Shown here in pieces: positions 1 through 9,889 of a DNA stretch of 64,000 nucleotides. The stretch's first letter is position 1. Every line of letters begins with the position of its first letter. Source of the DNA: Andalucia godoyi. Taxonomy: Eukaryota > Discoba > Jakobea > Jakobida > Andaluciidae. A program made the translations under genes and the position numbers. The notes beneath the pieces are model-generated. The model saw only the letters and a list, made by a program, of their open reading frames with translations. It had not been told where the DNA came from and made no database searches. Where the stretch lies: the NCBI GenBank assembly GCA_009859145.1, contig VRVR01000012.1, positions 310,001-374,000 on the forward strand, given 5' to 3'.

Positions 1-35
1 CCAGTCTTTCGCGAATCTGTTATCTGCTGTAACAA

Positions 36-1841
36 ATGCAGCCCGCCAATCGAAGCAAAAGACAATATTTTTCCCGGCAAAAATTCGATGGGAGTTCGGT
101 TATGCATTGTTATTCTTGTCATGTTGGAGATGGAAGAAAAAGAAAAAAAGAAGGATCGCATGTCTTGAATGAAAGCATGTCAAAGAATCCGTACAGCAAG
201 GCAACTTCAAAAGCCGGACCTGCTTCTCTGACCTTTTTGCCGTCTTCTTTCAAGTTGTTTTCAGACTTGTCTCTGCTTGCAGACTTCTTTCTCGGCTCGA
301 TTCATGCAAATTCCGCACTGACCTGCGATGCCCGTTTTTGGCCTGCAATCACAGCATGCATGCTGCAGAATTTTTCAAGTCTGCTGCCCAATGGTGAATA
401 TTGCGTTTTCGGCAGCCCAAACCACCTTTCCGGAGTCTCTGCGCGCGTAGTTCCCTTGGCATCGCTGTCTGCTTCAGTGAAACTCTCAGAAATCGACCCA
501 AATTCAACAATACGGCTGGCAATTTTCATCGATCCTTTTCCGTCTTCAAAGCAGCCCATTCCTGCGCACATTTGCGCACTCATGAAATCCATGGTGCAAG
601 CGAGAGTTGTTGTCCTGACGAAGCATTCTGTGTCGCTTCTCAAGACCTGTTGCAGCTCTGCAGGCATTTGTAATGTCTTTCAATCTTCTGCAGAGGGAAA
701 ATGCACTTGCTTCAAGGGTTCTTTTCCTTTGTCGTCGCAACGCTTGTTTCCGGAAACGTATGCCCCTGTCATCGAAATCCTGTCTTCAGTGGGTGTTAAC
801 CGCCGCAGTGCGTTCGTTTGTCCCTCTTACTCGCTTGCGAAGATTTCTCCGTGGTGGTCGCTACCGCCAGCGAATTGCGATATCTTGGTCGGCGGATGGC
901 ATTCGAGAGGACATCTATGGGAGGTTGCGATGGGTGTGCGATGTACGGCTTCGTCGCTGGCTGCACCTTATTCCTCTGCAAAGCGCAGTGTAGTCGTTTC
1001 CACCACCACCGAAATTAATAGGAAAAGCGTTTGTGTGTCTCTTCCGCCGGCTTTAGCGGGCAGCGAGCGGTCGTCGGCGTCTGCAGGTATGCATACAGTT
1101 CCGTCTATTCTTCAGCCAAATAATGACGATTTCGTCTTCAGTCAACCCTTGCTTTGCGAAGGAAATTTTAAATTGTTCGAGGTATTCATGGGCCAGGATT
1201 TCGAGCGAGCAGCAGATCGTTGTCATGACAGCCTTGTGATTTCCATCAATTCCGATCTGGACCTATCAGATGCTGAATTGGAAACTTCTGCCCAAAATCA
1301 TGTTTCCGTTTCGAAGTCCAACCACGAGTGTCCAGAATCTTCTTCATCCAGCATCGTTGTTCCGAACCTGAAGATGTCCAAAGGGACGCGCAAACGAAAT
1401 CTTGTGTCATCCTCCTCCGTTCTATCCAATTCTTCGTCACCACATTCGTCGTCGTTGGAGTCTCCTCCAAAAAAACAGAGACCTCTTCAATCGTCGAATC
1501 GTAATGTCACCGCCAATTCGACCGTGCAAAAGAACGCACAAAGGTTTGTAGATGATGTATCTGACACGTCATCATCATTGTTGGATAACACGTCGAATAT
1601 TGCAGACTCGAGCCAGTTGGACCAGTCTATTTCGTCGTTCGTTGATAATGCGACACAGGAAGTGAGTGCAGACATGAGAGCGTTTTACGCGAAGTCCCTC
1701 ATGAGCCCACCTGTCCGTCAAGTCCTTGTGCATCCAAGCAAACGGAAGCAGTTCGACAGAGAGCACGGAGTTGCTCGCCGAGCCGCTTCGCATCAGTTAA
1801 TTGACAGTCCCTCTTCATTTGCGTCATCTCCAAGAATTTAG
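36..1841 (+). CDS. Unrecognised Ser-rich protein (up to 601 aa)
   Basis: A long open frame with no family I recognise. Residues about 60-330 look like a folded, Cys-containing region with hydrophobic stretches. The C-terminal half (about 400-600) is disordered and rich in Ser, Asp and Asn, with basic clusters suggesting a nuclear protein; this is inference. In-frame ATGs lie at 36, 102 and 177. A promoter-like TTTTTCCCGGC motif at 68-78 sits inside the longest version, so the start at 177 (554 aa) may be the real one. The gene lies near the window edge, and an upstream exon cannot be excluded. It converges on the next gene. Confidence 0.6.
   Translation: MQPANRSKRQYFSRQKFDGSSVMHCYSCHVGDGRKRKKEGSHVLNESMSKNPYSKATSKAGPASLTFLPSSFKLFSDLSLLADFFLGSIHANSALTCDARFWPAITACMLQNFSSLLPNGEYCVFGSPNHLSGVSARVVPLASLSASVKLSEIDPNSTIRLAIFIDPFPSSKQPIPAHICALMKSMVQARVVVLTKHSVSLLKTCCSSAGICNVFQSSAEGKCTCFKGSFPLSSQRLFPETYAPVIEILSSVGVNRRSAFVCPSYSLAKISPWWSLPPANCDILVGGWHSRGHLWEVAMGVRCTASSLAAPYSSAKRSVVVSTTTEINRKSVCVSLPPALAGSERSSASAGMHTVPSILQPNNDDFVFSQPLLCEGNFKLFEVFMGQDFERAADRCHDSLVISINSDLDLSDAELETSAQNHVSVSKSNHECPESSSSSIVVPNLKMSKGTRKRNLVSSSSVLSNSSSPHSSSLESPPKKQRPLQSSNRNVTANSTVQKNAQRFVDDVSDTSSSLLDNTSNIADSSQLDQSISSFVDNATQEVSADMRAFYAKSLMSPPVRQVLVHPSKRKQFDREHGVARRAASHQLIDSPSSFASSPRI
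68..79 (+). promoter_or_regulatory. TTTTTCCCGGCA promoter-like motif
   Basis: The motif lies 98 bp upstream of the ATG at 177. Close variants occur upstream of four other genes (8046, 16827 on the complement, 52630, 63758 on the complement). It resembles an E2F-type core, but assignment to a factor is inference. Confidence 0.35.
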
Positions 1842-2179
1842 GTTTTTGTGGCCTCCTCACCTTTTTGCGCGATTCGCAGCAATTCTTTTCCTTGAATCGC
1901 GATTCATCATGTATTTATTTTTCGTACAGGATTTCCGAGAAAGCAGAGTCAGGAAGTGCATGCGAGACGCACTCGTGCGTCGACAGAGTCCGGCAGTTTT
2001 TCGTTTTTCGTTTTTTCCTTCTTTCTCATCTTTCTCTCTCTTGCATTGCGTGGCCTGAATGGTCAGGGACGTTAAAAATGTCGGGGTACCGACGAGCATG
2101 CAAATGTCATCTCCGCCAGTATGTTCGTGGACGAGAGTGAGAGCATTTGCCATGCTCTCTCCCCCTTGGTAGTTCTCGC
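1842..2179. other. Convergent intergenic region
   Basis: This stretch lies between two gene 3' ends. It is T/C-rich with no credible gene; the small open frames are antisense or readthrough. It presumably holds both 3' UTRs. Confidence 0.5.
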
Positions 2180-3595
2180 TTATTTGTCCTTTCCTCCAAA
2201 CGAACGGAGGATGAGAAGATGCAGAGTTCTTTCGAAATCTTGCTGCTCCTTCAGCATTCTTTTTGCGATTTTGGTAGAGCACGACGTTTCCGACTTTGAT
2301 GTCCGGATCACGGCATCGACCGATCGTGCTACCGTTCGAGGAGTGGTTTGCGTTATTCCGTTTCTTCCGTACACATCAATACTTTTCATGGATTTCCCCA
2401 ACGTCGTTGACGGTCTGGAGACGTCCTGTTTTGCCAGCGTTTGGTCTTCCACCTTGCGGAACACGTCTTCTGCGGTGATGTCCAAAGACTTTGCGGATGA
2501 CACCCGAGACGAAATACTGGACAGCGAGGAGCCCGGTCTCGATTCACTGCGAATCGCGCTGATCTCCTGCATTGTAGACGCATTATAGGCATCTCTTTGA
2601 TCTGCAGACCTGCGGCAGTCTTGATTCGGAGGGAGATCAGCACTGTCTGCTTCTGCTGAAATGTCGTCCAGAGCTTTCTGCGTAAATGACTCGACATTGA
2701 GCAGCGTGTCTTGGATTTTCCGTTTCTTTTCTTCCGCAACTTTCGTCCTTCCCAATGCGCTGCTCATTGTCGGAATTCCAGTGAACGGTTCCACAAGATC
2801 GTACTTCGGCTGGTACACAAGGTCCACGACTTCCGCAGGCCGTCGCACATTCTCATCCAGGATCCATGGCATGTTTTGAACAGGAACTCTGCTTGAATAC
2901 TTGCGAAATTCGAGAACTGAAACCGGTCTGGATGGCAGGTCTTCGACGAAATCCAAAGAACTCTCAATTCGTTTGGCAACCTTTTTCTCGTCCATCCATT
3001 CTCGCCCACTCATTCGGTCGAAAGGAACCACGGACTCATACTTCCGCGGAGTAACCCCCCGTCTCTTCTCGTTGTAATTAAGATCCCCGTGCGTCATTTG
3101 GGATGTTGTGGATAGCGACCCTTCCATGTTTGGCACAAAGTCTCGTGGGGCCTGAAATCCATTGCTTCTGCCCGTCTCCTTTTGAAATGCAGGAACCGGA
3201 ATCGCACGCTGCTGAATGTACGACACGGACTTCTGGGGGTCAATTTTCTGCAAGTAATCCTTTGGCTGCGGCTCAGACGGCTCGACTCGCACTTCTCGTC
3301 CTCGGCTCTTTTCAATCTGGATGTGCCGTGTCAGAGGCCGCTTAAATTTTTCTGCGTCGAAGTCGTACCACTTGTCTGCGATTTGCTTCTTATCATCAAT
3401 GTGCTTGTAGTTTCCAAAATTTCTCGAAGCATACTTTGGCCATTGGATATCAGCGGGAGCCCAACTTTGAGATAGATGGTCGTATCCAGAGTCGACAGAA
3501 ACACTGCCTTTCCGTGACTCCCATCTCCACAGTCTGGCACACCCGCTGCTCACGTGCCCTTTTCGCCGATCCCTGCTCGCTGCGACTGTCGTCAT
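2180..3595 (-). CDS. Basic disordered protein, 471 aa, function unknown
   Basis: A single open frame from an ATG at 3595. The N-terminal 130 residues are basic and aromatic-rich (WPKYASRNFGNYKH, DKWYDFDAEKFKRP). The rest is charged and Ser-rich, with RPSTTLGKSMKSIDVYGRNG near residue 400 and a helical, basic C-terminus. There is no membrane segment or signal peptide. The style recalls microtubule- or flagellum-associated proteins, but no domain can be named. It converges with the gene ending at 1841. Confidence 0.6.
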   Translation of the reverse strand: MTTVAASRDRRKGHVSSGCARLWRWESRKGSVSVDSGYDHLSQSWAPADIQWPKYASRNFGNYKHIDDKKQIADKWYDFDAEKFKRPLTRHIQIEKSRGREVRVEPSEPQPKDYLQKIDPQKSVSYIQQRAIPVPAFQKETGRSNGFQAPRDFVPNMEGSLSTTSQMTHGDLNYNEKRRGVTPRKYESVVPFDRMSGREWMDEKKVAKRIESSLDFVEDLPSRPVSVLEFRKYSSRVPVQNMPWILDENVRRPAEVVDLVYQPKYDLVEPFTGIPTMSSALGRTKVAEEKKRKIQDTLLNVESFTQKALDDISAEADSADLPPNQDCRRSADQRDAYNASTMQEISAIRSESRPGSSLSSISSRVSSAKSLDITAEDVFRKVEDQTLAKQDVSRPSTTLGKSMKSIDVYGRNGITQTTPRTVARSVDAVIRTSKSETSCSTKIAKRMLKEQQDFERTLHLLILRSFGGKDK

Positions 3596-3945
3596 TGCTC
3601 TCCTTCCAAATCAGATCCACAAATGTATTCCTCAGAGCGATATCTTTACATACATGTTTATAGAATTAAAAACAAAACAAGATTTAAAAATAATAATAAT
3701 AATAATAAATTGAATCATAATCACAAAGGACTAAAGACGCCGAAACGTTACACGAAGAACAAGAAGAAAAGGAAAACTGCCGTTTGCGATGAGTGTGTAA
3801 GCGGTGGTTTAAAGAGCCATACGCGTCAGATGCATCAGCGTCTCCTTATCGAGACGAGACGAAAACCCCGAAAGTCCGAAAGACCGCACAACCCTGATGA
3901 TGCAAGAGTGGGATGGAAAAGAACAGAACCGTTTTGCAATTTTTT
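3596..3945. other. A/T-rich intergenic region with AAT repeats
   Basis: Contains (AAT)n around 3688-3709. It should hold the 5' region of the 2180-3595 gene and the 3' end of the RING gene. No further gene is supported. Confidence 0.45.
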
Positions 3946-6261
3946 TTACTTTGAAGCACCCGCAGTGCAACGATACGCTGGGCGACAAATCACATATAGC
4001 GAGCGCGGAATCGCCATGGTCGCCATTGGGTGAAACCTTTCGGTTCGCTGACGAATGCATTTTCCATTTTCCCAAGTCAACACCAATCTTTGAGCCTTGC
4101 CATGATGCGTCGTGGCCGGCCTAATGTCAAAGCCGTGGCGAACACCTTCTTTCCACATTGAGACTTTCGTCGCTCGGGGATGGAACGCCTGCTTCCAGTC
4201 ATCGTTGCTGACAGACGAAGGGAACGTCATTTGAATCCCATCGCGGACCTGCCGACCGTCGGAATACTTCTTGTACTGATGAAAGCTCTTCAGAGCTACC
4301 CTGGGAATGGACAGCCGCTGCTCTGATCGAGAGCTCTTCCTCTGTCTGCGAAACCGAGACAACTCTCCAAAATCCAATTTCTTAAACCCTGCTCCCGGAG
4401 GTGAGTTGTAGACAGTCGTGAACGACGCTGTGGTACGGTTTGACGACCATTTGAAGTACGTCCGAGACACCAGCACCTTTTGATTGCTGTCTGTGCTATC
4501 CACGGTGTAAGAATCAATGCGAGTCAAATGTTGGTCTTCCACGCGGAAATACTGGATATATCCGGACATGCCGCTCCGAATGATCCACGATATCTTAAAT
4601 GTGCAAATATGTTTTGCAGTCGCCTCGGCATCATTCTTGCCGGCCATGCGTTTCTTCTCTTCCGACTTGGTGCTATTCTTCTTGGTCTCGGTTGTATCCT
4701 TCTTTGTATTGGTTGTATCCTTCTTTGAAACCTTGAACCTGTTCGACTCGCGAAGCATCAGCGAAGGCCACTGAGACGCCACAGGCTGCGGAGACGCCTC
4801 AAACGGATACCTGGGCCATGAAGAGCCATGCTCCTCAAAGGCGAATGCATATCGGAATCGAAAGAAGCGATTCACAACCTTCGTTGCAGTCCGTTTCTTG
4901 GAACCTTTGTAGCTCGTAGTGAGCGTACGACTGACAGGGTGAAACTCATGCACGCCAGCTAGACGGATCATAGTATACTGAGTGGACCGAGAAAAAGCGA
5001 AACCCTTGAACGTAATCTTGCAGTTGAGAGGATGCACCATTTTCACCGAAACGCTCTCTCGAAAGGCAGCTCCTGTGAGGGTTCCGTACTGATCTTGCAC
5101 CTTGGATGCTGGAGCACAAAGAATACTCTCTAACCTCAAACCTACTTGTTGAAATGCGCAAGGCTTCGGGACACCATTTTCCCACGTCCGGACCGCCGTG
5201 CGGAACGGAACAAAGCTGCTTGTATCTATACGGATCCGTTCTGCGCCGTGCATGATCAGCCTTTTGTGGGGTCCAAAGAGCCTTTGGATAAAACCTGGAA
5301 TCACTGTCTGAATCGACGAGTTCTTGCGATCCGAAGACCGTTTGGCAGCATCCGAGCTGGCAGAGACAACTGCAACAAAGACTTCCGTGTACACGGCCTC
5401 TTTGAATTCCCATATAGCACTCGGAACCACAGCGCGACGCATCACCAACAGAGTAGGCATGAATCGATACGGGAGAGTCTTCTTCCGTTCACTGGTGGCG
5501 GCATGCGAAGAGGAGTTTCCAGCAGCATTCTCTTGATGAATGCCATTGTTCAATTCAGCGGTTGCTGATGTCCCGGTCGTATCCGCGGACGCAGACGGCT
5601 GAGGACAAGCCTTTGGAGCGTATGGAACCTTCTTTGGTCGAACAGCCATTTTCTCAAACAGCAGGTAACCAATCATTTCCTTCTTTTCGTTGAAGAACGT
5701 CCACTTCCCGCTCTTTTGCCCAAACGTATGCGCACCACGAATGAACACAGGAGATCCTTCGATGGGCAGGAACCACTCAAACGGCCCATGTGGGATCGAG
5801 TTCACCATGGAGCGGGAGGACTTGACCAACTGTTGCTGCATCGGCGCACCCGTGTTCGGTTGCGTCCAATAGACAGTTCGCGTGACGGAGGGCGCACGGT
5901 CGTCAAATCCAGCCGCTGAATACCAATACTTTTTGGATGCTCTGCATACAGGACATGATGCTTCGCCGGTATCCTTTGCATTGTATGAAGACTCCATACG
6001 GTGTTTCAGCCACTTCACAAGACACAAGCCGTGGAACTTGTGCGGACAAATAGGATCCCAGGAACACACGCGCGGGTTCCAGGATGCAAGCTGCACAAAC
6101 TGCAGCAGCCTCGGATTGCACATTCGTGACCGCGTTCTTCCGTAGCCAGCAATTGGTCCAGAAAGAGGTCCATCGTGAAGGCAGACCGGACATGCACTTT
6201 CGGATGTTCCGTGGAACAAGAAACCCAATACGTTCCGGTGATTTACAATAAATACAGACAT
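3946..6261 (-). CDS. RING-type zinc finger protein, 771 aa
   Basis: Probable E3 ubiquitin ligase. The N-terminal 110 residues contain a RING-like ligand set: ACPVCLHDG, a long insert, then CPHKFHGLCLVKWLKH and ASCPVCRA. About 45 residues separate the first CxxC from the CPHKFH block, which is long for a classical RING. The remaining 650 residues are unrecognised: beta-rich segments, a Lys/Thr-rich spacer (KKDTTNTKKDTTETKK) and a basic, aromatic C-terminus. The open frame continues upstream only into T-rich sequence with a GTG, so the ATG at 6261 is preferred. The apparent N-terminal hydrophobic helix of the longer frame is therefore probably not translated. Confidence 0.7.
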   Translation of the reverse strand: MSVFIVNHRNVLGFLFHGTSESACPVCLHDGPLSGPIAGYGRTRSRMCNPRLLQFVQLASWNPRVCSWDPICPHKFHGLCLVKWLKHRMESSYNAKDTGEASCPVCRASKKYWYSAAGFDDRAPSVTRTVYWTQPNTGAPMQQQLVKSSRSMVNSIPHGPFEWFLPIEGSPVFIRGAHTFGQKSGKWTFFNEKKEMIGYLLFEKMAVRPKKVPYAPKACPQPSASADTTGTSATAELNNGIHQENAAGNSSSHAATSERKKTLPYRFMPTLLVMRRAVVPSAIWEFKEAVYTEVFVAVVSASSDAAKRSSDRKNSSIQTVIPGFIQRLFGPHKRLIMHGAERIRIDTSSFVPFRTAVRTWENGVPKPCAFQQVGLRLESILCAPASKVQDQYGTLTGAAFRESVSVKMVHPLNCKITFKGFAFSRSTQYTMIRLAGVHEFHPVSRTLTTSYKGSKKRTATKVVNRFFRFRYAFAFEEHGSSWPRYPFEASPQPVASQWPSLMLRESNRFKVSKKDTTNTKKDTTETKKNSTKSEEKKRMAGKNDAEATAKHICTFKISWIIRSGMSGYIQYFRVEDQHLTRIDSYTVDSTDSNQKVLVSRTYFKWSSNRTTASFTTVYNSPPGAGFKKLDFGELSRFRRQRKSSRSEQRLSIPRVALKSFHQYKKYSDGRQVRDGIQMTFPSSVSNDDWKQAFHPRATKVSMWKEGVRHGFDIRPATTHHGKAQRLVLTWENGKCIRQRTERFHPMATMAIPRSLYVICRPAYRCTAGASK

Positions 6262-6647
6262 CACACCACGCACTGCTTTCAAATAAAACACAAAAATTAA
6301 AACAGAAAAAAGAAAAAAAAAAAGAAAAACAATCACAAATGAACTTTAATGACATAATGGTTGAAGAAATGAAAGGGTTTCAAAAGGAAAAATGCTGCAT
6401 CGAAACCCCGGACTTGAATTAGGAAATTCTTTACAAACGTTGAAATCAAAATCAAAAATCAAAATTATTATTATTATTATAAAGTAAATAATGGTTTATT
6501 ATTGGCAATGTGTTCTGAATGTGTGAACGTGCTGCTGATAGGATGAAGAATTATAGCACAGCCAACATAATAACAATAAAAGAGAAGAAAAGAAAGAAGA
6601 GAAGAAGAAAAAAGACAAAAAACATGTTCGGATGTCGCGCATATTTC
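6262..6647. other. A/T-rich intergenic region
   Basis: Contains poly(A/T) tracts and (ATT)n near 6464-6480. It separates the RING gene's 5' end from the LicD-like gene's 3' end. No gene is supported. Confidence 0.4.
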
Positions 6648-7733
6648 TCAGATGTATCCCCCGAAGAACGCGAACAGAACGACGCCGACAATGGATCCTA
6701 TGCAAAAGAAAAGCATGAAAGATTCCTTGGATGGCATGGTGCCGTACGTAAAATAGTCGGACACGTCGACGTACAGCGTCTCATATATAAAGTTCCCAAG
6801 AGGATGTCGCCAGAACCACCTTCTGCTCTTCAAGTGGATCACCACATTGTACTTGTCCTGCAATTCCGTGAAATCCTCACCGTAATATATGGTCAGGTAC
6901 TCTTCTAAGACTGGCGATTGGAACGAAAACATCGTGAGCCACTCCTCCTGGTACTTGCACAAGCAGAGGCTGTTCGCAAGACGACGTGGCGTGATGTGAT
7001 ACACCTTGTTCGATTCTCGCGAAGGAGCATATCTGTATGTATGCCTATGGTTGAATCCTTCGTCGAACCAAAGGTCCTCATGCAGCAGGTCGATGTCCCA
7101 GCCCATTCGGCGGCCGATAGGGTGCTTGAAAGCGAGCTCCATTGGGAGATATCGGTCATACAAGAACCACAACGACCAGGCGTTTTCCCGCAGCCACATC
7201 TTGGAATACGCCGGGTCGCTGTTTAAGAGGTCTCGAACAAGGGATATGACATCGCCGACAGTCATTCCTCGTGGGATGATCCAATAGACATCGCCGTCCG
7301 TATCTCCAGGAATCTTGCGTTGCTTCCTTCGCGCCCCCAGCGCAGTTCCAGACCGCATTACCGTTACGATTCCGGTCCGATTGTACAGATCATCCATGAA
7401 GCGAACCACTGGAACCGTAGACTCTTCCGACCACATGTCATACGGAGTTACATCCTTTGTATCGCCAATCACCGCATGTTCCCAAGTGCATCTTTCATGC
7501 ATCCGCTGAAACTCTGGCCGTTGGAACTGGGCAGGGCGCTCTAGTTTCTTCAGCGCAGACGAGTAAGTACGGTTCTCGCCAATCCAAAGCACAGCTACCG
7601 TCAGCAACACAAACGTCATTGCCACTCGTCCAATCAGTATCCGCAAGTTGTTTCGTGGATACAGCCAGTTAAACACAGATGCACAGCAGTTCCTCACGGC
7701 CCCAGCCGGACGGCCAGAACTCGACACTCTCAT
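6648..7733 (-). CDS. LicD/fukutin-like type II membrane protein, 361 aa
   Basis: Likely Golgi or ER protein of the LicD/fukutin nucleotidyltransferase-fold family, which transfers phosphocholine or sugar phosphates to glycans. Seen: a cytosolic basic N-terminus, a membrane anchor at residues 33-52, then a lumenal region with RSGTALGARRKQRKIPGDTDGDVYW. This matches the LicD pattern of a Gly-Thr-x-Leu-Gly loop followed by an Asp-x-Asp-x-Asp metal site. A second hydrophobic segment ends the protein (FMLFFCIGSIVGVVLFAFFG). The ATG at 7733 is used; the frame extends further only from a TTG. The assignment is by motif; the substrate is unknown. Confidence 0.65.
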   Translation of the reverse strand: MRVSSSGRPAGAVRNCCASVFNWLYPRNNLRILIGRVAMTFVLLTVAVLWIGENRTYSSALKKLERPAQFQRPEFQRMHERCTWEHAVIGDTKDVTPYDMWSEESTVPVVRFMDDLYNRTGIVTVMRSGTALGARRKQRKIPGDTDGDVYWIIPRGMTVGDVISLVRDLLNSDPAYSKMWLRENAWSLWFLYDRYLPMELAFKHPIGRRMGWDIDLLHEDLWFDEGFNHRHTYRYAPSRESNKVYHITPRRLANSLCLCKYQEEWLTMFSFQSPVLEEYLTIYYGEDFTELQDKYNVVIHLKSRRWFWRHPLGNFIYETLYVDVSDYFTYGTMPSKESFMLFFCIGSIVGVVLFAFFGGYI

Positions 7734-8452
7734 GTCTCTCACCTCGAGCCTCAAACAGAAATACAAAATAGTAATGAATTAATGAATTAACTAACAAAAC
7801 AATAAACCAATGCAAAGAATGTCCGAGGAAAAAGAGAGAGAGGACCAACTCAACCCAGGCAGGCACTTTATATTCGATACGCGACTAATGGCGCAGATAC
7901 AGCAAATCGCAAATGGTAAAATGGTAAAATGGTAAAGTAAAAAAACCACAATAGCGAGAAATCAGGCGAGCAGTCGGCCAGTTGGTTGTCGGAGGAATTC
8001 GAGATCTTCTATTTTTGTTTTTGTTGGCGGCTTTTGACAAGTCTGTTTTTCCCGGCGGAGAATTCCCGAATTCGCCGTTTTTCCCGATCGAGCAGTTCGA
8101 GCTGCGGCACGTCAAAATCGAGAACATGCAGGAAAATAGCGCCGCTTCGTGCGTGCTCGTACCTTCTACGATTCGGCTGTGCAAAACGTGCAGTGTGCAG
8201 TACGGGGCCTAGGCAAAATTCTGCACGGCCAAATTCGCAGATTAGAATGGGTCAGAAGTCGAGGGTTTGTTCATGCAGCGGAAGGAAGTCGAGCACGAGA
8301 CGGCGAGTCAGAATCTTTCCCACAGCCGTGCCTTGTGCCGCTTGAGGGTCAAGCGGGTGTCGGCAGAGTCTTTCGGGAGGTGGGACGGTCGACAAGGAGC
8401 CGGTAATATATTTGTATGTATGTAAAACTGGAGACGCAGACGTCGACTGCGA
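7734..8452. other. 719-bp intergenic region with a possible short transcript
   Basis: Contains three copies of ATGGTAAA (about 7914-7936), the double TTTTTCCCG motif at 8046-8086, and open frames of only 30-120 codons. None of these has a convincing ATG and protein family. The motif followed by an ATG at 8126 or 8249 leaves room for a short plus-strand gene, but I could not identify one. Confidence 0.4.
8046..8086 (+). promoter_or_regulatory. Double TTTTTCCCG motif around a GAATTC inverted repeat
   Basis: TTTTTCCCGGC at 8046-8056 and TTTTTCCCG at 8078-8086 flank GGCGGAGAATTCCCGAATTCGCC, an imperfect palindrome with two GAATTC arms. It lies about 310 bp upstream of the LicD-like gene on the other strand. 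A regulatory role is inferred from recurrence upstream of other genes. Confidence 0.4.
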
Positions 8453-9889
8453 TCATTTAGAATCCGGAGAAGCAGGAGCAACAGCTGGGGCAGGACGGGG
8501 TGGGTTGACGACTGCTGGCACAATACGAGATGTTATAATGTGCAGTTGTTTTAGTTCTGGCTTCGTCCTGCTGGATTGCGTTCCCTCAGCATTGATTTGC
8601 AAGCTGCAGTTGGTGCTCCTTGAAGCTGACGCTGCTCTCTTGTTTGGATCAGAAAAACTCAGCTTCCCAGCATTTCGAGTGCTTTCCGCCTGCCCTGGAG
8701 CTGCAATCGACCGACTCTCGATCCACAGCTCTGCAAAATTGCGATCTGGAAGATCCTTTGCAGATTCCGGCGAGTCAAACACGTACGTTGATCGAGAAAA
8801 ATCGCCACGGGTGGATGCGTCTGTTTGTGGCCGAGATCGTAGTGTCTCACTGTACATTCTCGCAGATTTCGGATGTCTGCATTCGAGCCGAAGCACTTTT
8901 GGAGCCAGTTCATTGTGCTGCGTCTTTTCCTGTTCACCCACCTTTCTCCCGTTCTCCCCAGCTGTTGCTCCTGCTTCTCCCGGTGATAACGATGCTGCTG
9001 ACGTTGGTAATGATATGGATACTGACATTTCGTGCTCAGGTAGTCGGGGTTCCGAGTAGGTGGGAAGATCACCCGAAGTTCCGACTCTTTGTGCGTTCGT
9101 TGCCGGTAAGGATTTCCGCACCTGAAAGATGCTCGCAGACGCTCCGGTTCCGCCAGCGGATCTTGGACTCGTCGTCAACGGTTGCTGCCACTCGTTCGCT
9201 GATGCAGACTGTCGGTAAAACGGAGCCGGGGCATCTTCGGACGGCGCATCGATCGAAGCTGTCGTTCCGGGACCTAGCCTGATCACCGTTGCTGGCTTTT
9301 GATACATCCATTCTTGGCTTCTCGATCTGTTTTCTGCGAGAACGCGCTCGATTTTCTGCCGCTGTTCGTCTCGTTTTGATTTTGAAGTTCGCAACACCGG
9401 GCTTTTCGAGGGGTCCATCCCGTCCTTCTGGTTTCGTTGTTGCAAAACACTGACGAACGGTGAAATTCCTCGAGAGTTTAAGATGATCACCTGAGGCTCT
9501 TTCTGCACTGCAAAGCCGCCTGCAGCAGCCGCGGCCTGTACCCTCTCATTCATCGGCGTTCTTTCTTTTTTCACAAATGTCGGCGTCTTTGCTCGGTTCT
9601 GCAGAGGCCGTCCATGAGTCGGGTGTATCTTTGCTCCAAACGGGCCCAGCACGTCCCATGCATCCGGGGTTTTCAACGACCTTCGCGCGTCATGGTCTTG
9701 CCAAGAAGACAATTCCGACAGTTTAGTTTCGGATCGAGCTGGTAATTCCGGAGACTGCCTACCAGATGTTGAAATCTCGGGCGCTATCCACGTCAGTGCG
9801 TTTGCATTTGCATCGGACGGAAGCTTTGGCTGAAAACTGAGAACAGACGACTTTCCCTGCCGCTTATTCACAGGCTGCAAGCTTGTCAT
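8453..9889 (-). CDS. Intrinsically disordered protein, 478 aa, function unknown
   Basis: The start is the ATG at 9889 (MTSLQPVNKRQGKSS). The longer frame upstream is read only from a TTG and passes through (AAT)n and (GT)n repeats, so it is rejected. The product is rich in Ser, Pro, Arg and Ala, without predicted membrane segments or a recognisable domain. A helical patch, KRDEQRQKIERVLAENRSRS, lies mid-protein. The abundance of SP and TP sites suggests phosphoregulation, which is inference. It sits tail-to-head with site-1 protease on the same strand. Confidence 0.55.
   Translation of the reverse strand: MTSLQPVNKRQGKSSVLSFQPKLPSDANANALTWIAPEISTSGRQSPELPARSETKLSELSSWQDHDARRSLKTPDAWDVLGPFGAKIHPTHGRPLQNRAKTPTFVKKERTPMNERVQAAAAAGGFAVQKEPQVIILNSRGISPFVSVLQQRNQKDGMDPSKSPVLRTSKSKRDEQRQKIERVLAENRSRSQEWMYQKPATVIRLGPGTTASIDAPSEDAPAPFYRQSASANEWQQPLTTSPRSAGGTGASASIFQVRKSLPATNAQRVGTSGDLPTYSEPRLPEHEMSVSISLPTSAASLSPGEAGATAGENGRKVGEQEKTQHNELAPKVLRLECRHPKSARMYSETLRSRPQTDASTRGDFSRSTYVFDSPESAKDLPDRNFAELWIESRSIAAPGQAESTRNAGKLSFSDPNKRAASASRSTNCSLQINAEGTQSSRTKPELKQLHIITSRIVPAVVNPPRPAPAVAPASPDSK

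Noticed and set aside
6262-6336. N-terminal hydrophobic helix of the RING protein
   Set aside because: Lies upstream of the first ATG, reached only from a GTG within T-rich sequence.
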